From Dactylonectria macrodidyma (lineage: Eukaryota > Ascomycota > Sordariomycetes > Hypocreales > Nectriaceae), in NCBI GenBank assembly GCA_020744425.1, contig JAGMUV010000006.1, positions 3,224,001 through 3,288,000 on the forward strand: 64,000 bases of DNA, in the 5' to 3' direction. The translations under genes were made by a program, and so were the position numbers. Under the pieces are notes generated by a model, which had not been told where the DNA came from, made no database searches, and saw nothing but the letters and a program-made list of their open reading frames with translations. How positions within the stretch are numbered: position 1 is the stretch's first letter; every line of letters begins with the position of its first letter. Below, in pieces: positions 54,928 to 64,000 of this stretch.

Positions 54928-56232
54928 CTACATCCGATATCCGGCTTCAGAAGACCCATGCGAACCGGCCCGCGATGTCGAAGCCCTCCCCTCGTCGTAG
55001 TGAATCTCAATCTCAAACTCATCTCGCACCACAATGACGCCCTCCGTTAGCTTCCGTACGCTCTCACTGCCACTTAATCTGTTGCTTCCACGCTTCGTCG
55101 CCGTCTCTCGGTCCGAGTGCCACCCCGAGCGATCGGCAGATTTGCCCTTGGAACTCATCTTGAGCTTGCCACCGCTGATGACGTTATGTGACGCGTTCTT
55201 GCTCGAATCAGGGATTAGGGTTAGTTCTAGGCCGCTCCGCTTGTCGCTGCTCTTGAGGTCGTAGGGGGCTTGGATGGCTGCCACGGCGGTGGAGCCGAGG
55301 AGACTGTCTATGACACCTTTGAGGCTGGGGATGCAGACGGTGAGCACCGAAAGCCCAAGTGAAATCTGAAACCAGATTGTCCTAGATACGGCAAGCCACG
55401 TAGGGTCCGAGTAATCTTGAAAGAGGTAACCGGCGTTTGTGAGACTTGGGATAGTCATGATGGGCACGCTAGAACTGTCAGCATTACAATTCAAGCAAGT
55501 AAATCGGAGAGACAAACACGATGCGAGTTCCAAAAAGCCCCATGACAATGGCTTTCCTCCTGGTTGTGGTCTGGACATGCCACATCATAGCCACGGGTAG
55601 AATGCACAAGGCTAGATCCGTGATAATGTCCATGATGCCGTTGTATACGTAAATGGGGCCGTAGTTTGGGCACTGCTCGTAGCTTCCTGCGAGCCATGGT
55701 GTCGGCAACGGGCACTGAAAGACGACAGAAAAGAATCCCGTGACGATCCAGACGAGGACGAGGCCGCCGAGGACGAGGTTGGCCATGTTTAGCTTGCCCA
55801 GGTTGTCGATTTGTCGGATGAGCAGGCAGAGAGATACTTTGGCGGCACCGCTGATGAACGGGGCGAGGATACTAGAGGCATACATCAACTGTTAAAAAAC
55901 AACATGTCAGTAATTTGGCCAGATAATGACACCTCTACACGCACCTTGCTGTATCGTTCAAAGTCATCCGCAGTGATATCGTCTCGATGAACACCCAGCC
56001 CGCGATTGCAAGCTGCTATAACGCAAGCCGTCTGGACAAAATACAGCACAAGGGCAACAAGCAACGTATAGTCGTAGTCGTGCATAGACGTGATGTTGAG
56101 GCGGATGAGCAGCTTGGTGAGGGTGCCCAGGATGGCGTAGACGAGGAAGACGATGGAGGCCACCACTACCAGACTGGAGCGGTTGCTCTCGGTGAGGGCG
56201 TAAAAGGCCGGAGCTGCGTAGTCGGAGGACAT
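54928..56232 (-). CDS. SAT4/PTH11-type rhodopsin-domain membrane protein, second copy (3 exons)
   Basis: Model complement(54928..55468, 55518..55888, 55945..56232), 399 residues, start ATG at 56232 (MSSDYAAPAFYAL). Seven membrane segments: a first helix VASIVFLVYAILGTLTKLLIRL, the ACNRGLGVHRDDIT loop typical of the family, LMYASSILAPFISGAAKVSLCLLI, the loop with WLAGSYEQCPNYGPIY, and a seventh helix ending at IPSLKGVIDSLLG. The long cytosolic C-tail (about 160 residues) is Ser/Lys-rich. No CFEM domain. It is a different branch from the copy at 8.6 kb; sequence identity is visibly low. Likely a surface receptor with unknown ligand. Confidence 0.92.
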
Positions 56233-57714
56233 AGTTAGTAGTTCTTTTTAGGGAATCAACATGTTCCTACTTGTCGAGTTATCAGGCGAGGAATGGCCTT
56301 GATATCGTGTCTCCGCGCCAAGAGAGGAGACGGGCGTCTATATACGGCGGCTCTTTTTTTCAACACATCCAACAGAAGCCCGGAAATAGAGGGAAAATAA
56401 TCGCCAGGATTCTTCCATGCTTCAATGCATGTCTCTCGTTTCCGTGTGGCTGGTCCCTCGTTCGTCAGCAGCCACAGGGGGAGTGAAAAGAAAAGTCCTG
56501 AAACGAAAAGACGGCAAAACCTGGTTCGACAAAACGCCACAATATCCAACCTTCCCAGTTCTGCATTACGCTGTAGAAATTGTCCGGTCATGGAGGCTTC
56601 GTTCAACTAAGAGGACGCTAATGGGGTGCGGGCCGGGTTGGTGGATGGGACGGGGAGCCGGTTACAGGACTAGCTCGCCGCGGGCCGAAGGGGGCGAGGG
56701 CAGAAGTGGGATATCAGCATGGTGATGTTTCCACCCAGGGTTGTTGAGTAGGTTTCACTTGACTTAGTATCCTGTTGGTATCCCACTCAATGATGGCATC
56801 TAAAGCCGCAAGCTTTTCCATGCCAGACCACTTCATCGTACAAGTCTAACTCATGCATTATCCCGAATGCGATCTATGTGTGCTGACCCAGAGGCATAGA
56901 CCCCCCTCTCATGGCCTCAGCCCCTCCACTTTTATGCCTTAGACGATCTGCAGTGCTCCATAAGCACATTATCACCCGCCAAAGCCGCCGTGGGGGCGTG
57001 TGATCTCCATCCAGCTTCTCCAGTAATCCTCATCTGGCTATAGTGGCATTTAACTCCCCGTTGATCTAAAAACCCTAGAGCACTCTATCGAATCATCCCA
57101 GTCAGACCTTTCCGCGGGCCCTTCAAGGGGGTACAAAAATGCCGCCCAATCTTTTCATAAATCTCTTCCAGGTCCTGGGACTGCTTTGTTATCGTGGAAG
57201 AACCTGCAGCATTAGCTGCCAATCGGGTGCCATAAAGACAGCCACAAAGCCCACGTCGATGCTGCGCTGCAATGTAACTTCGGCAGAGGAGACTCCCACA
57301 GAACCCATGCTCTCAAATCTTTTTTGCCGCGTCAGATGCAATCGCTTTAGGTGCGTGGGACGACTCCTTCGAATCAGCCCCGTGACATGGGTTGCATGCT
57401 CTTACTAGGGTATACAGGACGTGGAGTATCGAAGCTACCCTCCAATGTCTCCATGCGAAGGTAGCCAGGGTGTGAAGGCTTGACCTACTTGGGCATGCTG
57501 ATGACTGGGAATCCTTACCAGGAGCCGTTGAAGCTCGTCGTGGAGACATCTTTTCTCTCTTCTCTCCTATTAAACTTTGTCCGTCGCCAGTGTTGTAGTA
57601 CAACGCGCCTGTTTCCCTGCCAGCTTTGCCAGTTTTGTCTCACCTTTGACCCAAGCTGTTGGTTCCGCTCACCTTAATTCTACCCAATTACTCAATTCAG
57701 TCTCGCATTCCACA
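56233..57714. other. Divergent spacer between SAT4-type gene and permease
   Basis: About 1.5 kb including both promoters. Short open frames near 56.3-56.7 kb and 57.1-57.6 kb have no recognisable domain. Confidence 0.45.
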
Positions 57715-59478
57715 ATGGCGCATTCAGAAGAAGCCATCGAGATGCAGCCTGACTCCAAGGACGTCACCCTCAATGGCACCAACAGGACGGGCGATGGCGA
57801 CTCTTCCGTCTACAACCAGACGCGCACGCGCAGGGTCTTTTCCTTTTCGCAGCTGTTTGCCTTTTCCCTGACGTACATGGCGTTGTGGGAGGGCATGTGC
57901 ACGTAGGTGTTTCCATTTCAGTTTGTGACTATGTCAAGATCTCCCCATTTCAGCTTCTCCTCTTGTCAAGCTCTACCCATTCAGCGTCTTCCATATTCGC
58001 TTCTTAACATCCAAGTTCCTCAAAAACAGAAGCAATGAATATTAACTCCAAGCAACAGCAACATGTTCTTTGCCCTGTACAACGGCGGCCCCCAGACTTT
58101 CATCTTCAGCTTCGTCATCGTCTTCTGCGGCGCCATCGCCCAAGCCGCCTCCCTCGGCGAGATGGCCTCAATCCAACCCGTCGCCGGTGCTCAGTATCAT
58201 TGGACCTATCATCTGGCGCCTCGCTCCGTCCGCCGCTTCGCCACCTACGTCCAGGGCTGGGCCACCTGGTTCGGCTACATCTCGCTGCTGGCCGGCATCG
58301 CCAACGTCACCATCATCCTGCTCGAGTCCATGATCCAGCTTAATCACCCAACCTACGTCCCCGGTGGGTGGCACACGTCTGTTCTGGTCATTGCCATGTG
58401 CGTCTTCCAGGGTCTCATGAACACGTACGCCTTTGTGATGATTCCCTGGATCGAGATGGTCGCCGGTGTATTGCACGTGTGTCTGTTTGTCGTCTTTGCC
58501 GTTGTTCTCGGTGTCATGGGGAGCAGACACGATGGCAGCTTCTGGCTCAAGAGCAACACCATTTCTGGCTGGGACGATACTTTCATCGCCTGGAATCTGG
58601 GCATGCTGACCTGTGTGTGGAGTTTTACCGGTATGTGTCTCTCTAACGTCCACTCGCATTCGTCTACTAACAAAACATCAACACTAGGTTTTGACAGCGC
58701 CATTCATATGAGCGAAGAAACCCGCAAGGCCAAGTCCGCCGTGCCCCGTGCCATGTTCTGGTCCATCTTCATGAACGGCGTCCTGGGCTTCATCATGGTT
58801 AACGTGCTGCTCGCCTCGATGGGCTCCATCGATGACGCCCTCAACTCAGTCAGCCCCATCCTCACCATCCTCCTGACCGTCACGGGCTCGCAACAGGCCA
58901 CGACGGCCATGATCACCGGTCTCTTCGTCATTTCTTTCAGCGTCAACCTCGCCAATATTGCCTCCGTCTCGCGTCTGACTTGGGCTTGGTCTCGAGATGG
59001 TGGCATGCCTGCCTACTTTGCCTACGTCAGCCCAAAGCACCGTGTTCCCATTCGATCCATCATCTTGACCGTCTTCCTCGTCTGCTCCCTCTGCCTACTC
59101 AACATTGGAAGCTCCAGCTACATCGCCTTTGGAGCCATTACCTCGCTGTCATCCATGGCTCTTTACATCAGTTACGCCATTGCCATTAGCAGCATCCTCT
59201 ATGCTCGCTTTAACAGCGACGGTGTCAAGCTCGGAGAGTGGAACCTCGGCCGCTACGGCATCTATATCAACTGCTTCGCTCTGGTCTACACTCTGTACAT
59301 CATCATCTTCCTGCCCTTCCCTTCCACCCTCCCCGTCACTGCTGCCAACATGAACTATTGCGGTCCCGTCATGGTCTTTGTACTTTTTGTCACCCTCGTC
59401 TTGTGGTTTGCACGCGCCAGGAAGCACTGGTCCGGTCCCAACCTAACCATTCTCGACTTTGTAATGGCCAATTCTTAG
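57715..59478 (+). CDS. APC-family amino-acid/choline-type permease (3 exons)
   Basis: Model join(57715..57902, 58059..58630, 58688..59478), 516 residues, start ATG at 57715 (MAHSEEAIEMQPDSKD). It fits the fungal ACT subfamily, which includes GABA and choline permeases: FSQLFAFSLTYMALWEGMCT, SLGEMASIQPVAGAQYHWTY, the GFDSAIHMSEETRKAKSAVPRAM motif and LTWAWSRDGGMPAYFAYVS. About 12 membrane helices. The 156-nt first intron is longer than usual here; its acceptor was chosen because it restores TNMFFALYNGG in frame. Plasma-membrane uptake of amino acids or quaternary amines is likely; the exact substrate is unknown. Confidence 0.94.
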
Positions 59479-59723
59479 GCAGTGCCCGATAGTTAGGTGT
59501 CGATTAATAGTGTGTGTGATATCATCAACAGATGTGAGTATGGTTAGATAGTAAATAGTACATATACCGATGCGTGTCTTGTGCTGCATATTCTTCGTTT
59601 TCAAAAGCCCGGAGCAACATAATCCATTACAGGGGAATAAACAAATTGGATAGAATAAACAAGACCTGTCAGACTAAGTAAAAACTCTCAACTTCTATGT
59701 CATCCAGACTCTATTTCTGGTCT

Positions 59724-61604
59724 TTAGTCAACCCGCTTCAACACCATCTTACCATCACCAAGCATCTCAGCACCAGTACTCTCCACGCTAACCAACCGGC
59801 CATCAACAATCTCAAGGATGAACTCATCCGCCGTACCAAAGAAGCCGACATTCATCCAAGCAAAAGAATTATCAAACAAGCCGCCCTTTCCACCTTCCAC
59901 GGCAGCACGAGGCGCCAGCGGATATTGAGCTCCAATCATGCGGTACGCGAGGCGAATTGTCCCTTTGGTTTTGTACAGCGAGGTCAACGATCTCGAGTAC
60001 GAGTTGGGGCCAGTGGGATACAGCCGCGCTGAGACGTCCGCGGGCTCGGCTCCTCCGAGAAGCATCGCTCGGCTTTCAACGCCTTGGATGTAAAAGGACT
60101 CCAAGACCAGCCCGGGACGATTCTTGTCTACACTCAGAGTGAGGTTCGTCCCCTCCAGAGCATCGTTGACAAATGTTCCCGCAAAGTTCTTCTTGGCATT
60201 CTCGGCGGCAGCATACTCGAAAGCGGGAATGAATGTCTCGCCGATGGTGTCACGGATAGGCCAACGAGCTGGAGTAGCAGTCGATCCTGCGACCAAGATA
60301 GAGAATCCGATACCATGGTCTGGTGAGAGAGCGATGATGGCAGTGTAATCTCCGTTGCCGCCTGCTTTCGTATAGAGATCCGACACGCGGGTGCGGTTCG
60401 AACCTGGCGTAACAGGAATCATGAGACGGGTTATTTCCCACGGAGCACCAACAAGCTCGACCAGGGAGCCGGTGCCACTGTGAGGTTTCATCCAAGCCCG
60501 AGTTGTGGCTGCCGAAAGCAGCTCGGAGTTCAAGATAGAAAGGCCTGCAGTGCGAAGATCCGCACCGCTCGCATAAATGCCGCCCGATCTTGACAAGTGT
60601 TAGTAAAAGCACGGTAGCAAGAATAGGAGGGCAAAGACGTACGGTGTGGTAATGGGAATGTCGAGACCCCAGGCAGAAGTATTGTCGATCGGCAGACGAT
60701 TAATGGCGTTGACGTCGGAGCCATTTGGTGCTATTGTCGTCATGTCGTCAAGGCTCAGTGGATCAAAGAGGAGTTTCTTGATTGCGTCTTTATACGGCAG
60801 CCCTGAGAGACGCTCCAGGACCAATCCAAGTGTAGCGAAACCTGCGTCGGAATAGGCGGCATTTCGGAACGAGGACATGACTGGGTGCTTGGTACGAATA
60901 AATGCCAGAAACTCTAAGTAGGAGAGGGTTAGTGGATGCGAGAATAGTAGGTTTTGAGCTGTATTACCTTCCGGTGTGAACTTGGACGTGTCATTCACAT
61001 ATTTCATGAAATAGTCTGTGACTCGGTCAGCATATTGATTTTCACAAAGGCTAAAGGATAACCAACCTGTAGCGCCTCCAGTGCCAGCTTGATGCGACGC
61101 CAGCGCGCCAACAGTAATCTCATCCCACTGAATCCTGTGCAGATAATCACCCGTCGAGTTCCCCGCAAGCTCGGGAAGATAGCGTGTAACGGGATGGCTA
61201 AACACCTCGATGCCGGCTTGCGCAAGGATTGCATATGTGGTAAAGAGCTTGGATACGCTGCCGAGGCGCGATACCGTCTTGTCGTTGAGCACACCAGCTG
61301 TCAGCGTGTCGTTTTGGCCCTCGCCGACGTGGTAATAGCTGTAGATAGAGGCGTTAGTCGCAGCGGAGAAGACGTCTATGGCGAAGACCAGGTCCGTCTT
61401 GTTGAGAGCTTTCGAGGCGAAAAGGTCGTCGATTAGTCCGGGGAACACAGCTTTAGCCTGTCGGACCGCCGTAGAGTCGGAGGGATCGAAGTTTGAGCTG
61501 AAGGATGGACCGATGAGGGGGACTTCATCTGTTGCGACGATGCGGGTTGCTGTGCAGACCGCAAGGGTCGGGAGAAGCGCGATCAACGCTTTATTGAGAA
61601 GCAT
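59724..61604 (-). CDS. Secreted beta-lactamase-fold protein with extra C-terminal domain (4 exons)
   Basis: Model complement(59724..60588, 60643..60913, 60968..61015, 61067..61604), 573 residues, start ATG at 61604. Residues 1-19 form a signal peptide. The S-x-x-K nucleophile motif is S116-V-S-K119; HQAGTGG follows, and the tyrosine motif is YSDAG (YxN in most relatives, here Asp). The second half from GGKGGLFDN-type sequence onward is a beta-rich domain seen in fungal ARB_00930-like proteins. The 48-nt second exon is one of the smallest in the window. Several N-glycosylation sites support secretion. Probably an esterase or peptidase; no evidence for antibiotic hydrolysis. It is distinct from the intracellular relative at 31.3 kb. 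Confidence 0.92.
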
Positions 61605-62616
61605 GTTGAACTCGGTATGTTCAAAGACTGCCAGTGATTGTTTTGCCGTTTGAGTAAAGGCTGAGGTGAATTGAATGGTTTATTTCGATTAGGGAGATGA
61701 AGGCTCATGTCTTATATACTATTCAATTGTCACTGAGGGCTGTGGTAGGAGATGCTGTATGAATAGGCCGAGTAAGCTACGATATGTCATTGCTGCAAGC
61801 CAAGCCACCGCGTTGCCTAACCGTTTCTGGTGTGTTGTGTCGCTGTACCCTTGGCAAATCGGCAGTGGTCATCAACTGGACGAGCTCATACCACGAATAA
61901 ATTGCTTCTGGCTGGATGATCGGCATCATTACTGACATGATGGCAATCAGATAGAGCGATGGCGGCAGTGCGCGTAGCTGGGGCTGAGGAGGGAGGATGA
62001 GTATGCCGACGGCCCTATGCATAACCTTGCATCTGTAATATCTTGCCACAGCCACAGCCTGGCCAAGCTGAAATGTAAGTGGTGAATGGTTCATTCGATG
62101 AGGTCATGTACCGCTTACATCTCGAATGATCGTCACGCTTAGCTTCCGAGCGCTGGGTGTGGCCACATCGGGTTAGTTCAGTTTTGCCAGCTCTCTTTCT
62201 GCAATGTCATTTGTCTGACTTGGTGCCAACAACTCGCCCTTGATGGAGCGGACAGCCTTACCTTAGCCATTTGCCTGACTATGTAAGAAATAAGAGAGAA
62301 TTGCTAGGTGTTTGGTGGATAGGATATGTGAGTCAATTTCGTGAATTGCGGGTGCGATATGATGCGAAAATCAAGGTGCATTAATGACAGAGTATTTAAA
62401 TCACGTCTCCCAACTCCAGCTTCCTCTATCCTCCAAGTAACAAATTATTATACACATTTGCGAGTCTCCCCCTTGGCCACCATATCCAAACTGAATCCAA
62501 GGCAACGGAGTGTTTCTCTTATCTCGCAGAGACCGCACGGGGCATTAAGCTGAGTCACTCTCAACTTCTCAACCAGGAGGGAAAGACTTGAGCCCGCCGT
62601 GTCCAAATCATGGTCT
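61605..62616. other. Spacer between two minus-strand genes
   Basis: About 1 kb. Apart from the TATA box at 61711 nothing is recognised. Confidence 0.4.
61711..61720 (-). promoter_or_regulatory. TATA box of the secreted beta-lactamase-fold gene
   Basis: AGTATATAAG on the minus strand, about 110 bp upstream of the ATG at 61604. Confidence 0.5.
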
Positions 62617-62925
62617 TTATGACGCCGCCGTAGGCTTGGCCGCCTTCGCCGTTCCCGACGCCTGCGTACCCGAAGCCTGATCGCCGTGGTCGACATAGTC
62701 ACTTTGTTGGACGCCGTTGAGCAGGGCCGTCTTGGACGCGATGGCCGCGGTGACCTTGGCGGGAGGGTTGAGCAGCAGCTCGTAGCCGTCGGGCAGCTTG
62801 ACGATGTTGTCGTCGCCGCGTCGGAGGAGCAGCTCGTCGTCGGCCATGGGCATGAAGCGACGGGCGGGGACGGCGGCGAGGGCGCTGCCGAGGAGGATGG
62901 TAGCGATGATGGTGAAGGACTTCAT
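62617..62925 (-). CDS. Small secreted protein of unknown function
   Basis: 102 residues, single exon, start ATG at 62925. MKSFTIIATILLGSALAAVPA is a clear signal peptide. The mature region has no cysteine. It holds a dibasic LLLRR (possible Kex2-type cleavage) followed by an acidic-basic segment GDDNIVKLPDGYELLLNPPA, then an Ala/Lys/Thr-rich tail with two SGTQA-type repeats. A GGATATAAAG element lies about 185 bp upstream. It could be a short effector-like or cell-wall peptide precursor, but no family is recognised. Confidence 0.6.
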   Translation of the reverse strand: MKSFTIIATILLGSALAAVPARRFMPMADDELLLRRGDDNIVKLPDGYELLLNPPAKVTAAIASKTALLNGVQQSDYVDHGDQASGTQASGTAKAAKPTAAS

Positions 62926-64000
62926 GGTGACGGGTATAAAGTTGTCGGTGTGATGATACGATGAGTTGTCGATTTGATGTGCGAGAGATGAGACGCTCTA
63001 GTTATTGATGTGTCGACAGTGGTGATGTGATGTGTTCGGTAAATGAATTGTGTACAGTGAATGTGACTGAATTGTAGTGTTAAGTTAAACCAAAGACTCA
63101 AACCTGCTTTATATCCTCTCCCCCATGTCCAATTCTCCCCGTCAAACTTTTCTACTACCCGAATCCTTAACCCATTCTCGGCCTACGCCAATAAAACAAA
63201 GACAAACCCGCCATCTGGATGGTCGAGACCCCACGGGAATGCCCGGGGGTGGATCTCTGTACCGATGTTTTCATCGCAGCGTTCACTACAGAGCTCTTTT
63301 TCCGAGAGAGGACGGTGGCTGACTAGGTCGGGGTTTTGAGTCGTGACTTTGTGGGGGGAGGCGGGTTGAGGCCATTCAGAGAGCGTAGTTGAGGAATGCG
63401 GGACGAAGTTGGCTTGGTTGGCTAACCGGATTGGCTGCACAGTTTGAGAGGCGCTGGATGAAGACAGTGGGAACACAGGTTCCATTATTCCCATTGAGGG
63501 TAATACCATCCTTTGCCGTCACTGATTGAGGCTGCTTTCTTGTTGGGTCACGTCTGTTGTAAGCATAGTCTCCGAGATAGTATAATCGCTTCCTAATTCT
63601 ATGTCGTGTTGGTCTCATTTACAGACTCATACAATGCTTCTCTGTACCAGATTCCCAATACTTTACAAACAAAGCATTCAAGCACAAACTCATAGTCATG
63701 ACTCATCCACAAGCCCAGATCGGCATAACCGTACGCCAGCCCAGATCCGTCCTCCCACGTAGCGTACAAGATCTCTCCATAGCATCAGATCTAGACAAGA
63801 AGCGCAGCTCCACCGCACCGGCAGCGCCGGCGTGATGTGGGAGATGGCATGATAAGCTTTGTCGCGAATTCCGGCAATCCGGACGTTTGCGACAAGACAC
63901 GCCCTTGGCGCCACAATTGGGCCCCAGGTCGTTGCGGATCGCGATCGGGGCTGAATCGAAAGGGATCCGGAAATGGAGTCGTGAGATTCTGACCCCAGAT
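62926..64000. other. Right-end spacer
   Basis: About 1.1 kb. It contains the promoter of the small secreted protein gene. Short minus-strand open frames at 63.2-63.9 kb show no domain. Confidence 0.4.

Noticed and set aside
58168..58659. Minus-strand open frame of 163 codons
   Set aside because: Antisense to the permease, with simple composition and no family.

Overview
This window looks like nuclear DNA from a filamentous ascomycete, probably a plant- or soil-associated Pezizomycotina species. The genes lie on both strands, are interrupted by short introns of about 45-160 nt (mostly 45-80) with GTRNGT-type donors and CTAAC/CTGAC-like branch points, and are separated by 0.1-3 kb spacers. The families present are typical of such fungi: PTH11/SAT4-type rhodopsin-domain membrane proteins, a Zn2Cys6 regulator, a P450, GMC oxidoreductase, type-B carboxylesterases, GH10 and GH35 hydrolases, a HeLo-like protein and a CorA-like protein. 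I saw no rRNA, convincing tRNA, CRISPR array, IS element or intact transposon.

Layout. 1-9.9 kb: the 3' part of a GH10 xylanase, an amino-acid permease, a class II aldolase/adducin-fold protein divergent from a cytochrome P450, and a SAT4-type membrane protein. 11.8-13.7 kb: a secreted GMC oxidoreductase. 13.9-27.3 kb: a signalling/defence-like block. It holds a kinase-ankyrin fusion divergently paired with a HeLo-like/pseudokinase protein, then a further kinase with an unrecognised N-terminal region, then a CorA-like membrane protein whose 5' half looks frame-disrupted. 29.2-36.4 kb: a decayed acyltransferase-3 pseudogene, a beta-lactamase-fold hydrolase, a secreted type-B carboxylesterase and an Old Yellow Enzyme. 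38.5-49.5 kb: a likely sugar-utilisation cluster with a GH35-type beta-galactosidase, a Zn2Cys6 regulator divergent from a sugar/lactose-type MFS transporter, a DHDPS-family aldolase and a second type-B carboxylesterase. 49.9-64 kb: a small secreted But2-like protein, a MATE transporter, a second SAT4-type protein, a second amino-acid/choline-type permease, a secreted beta-lactamase-like protein and a small secreted protein.

The most interesting part is 13.9-24.2 kb. A complete-looking kinase joined to ankyrin repeats (the layout of animal RIPK4/ANKK1) starts 457 bp from, and divergently to, a gene whose product has a HeLo-like helical bundle followed by a kinase fold that lacks its catalytic residues (the layout of animal MLKL, the necroptosis executioner). 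A third kinase follows downstream. The residues are seen directly. A shared cell-death or non-self-recognition role is inference.

Exon coordinates were derived by hand from splice consensus and reading-frame continuity. They are internally consistent (each model sums to a multiple of three) but untested against transcripts.
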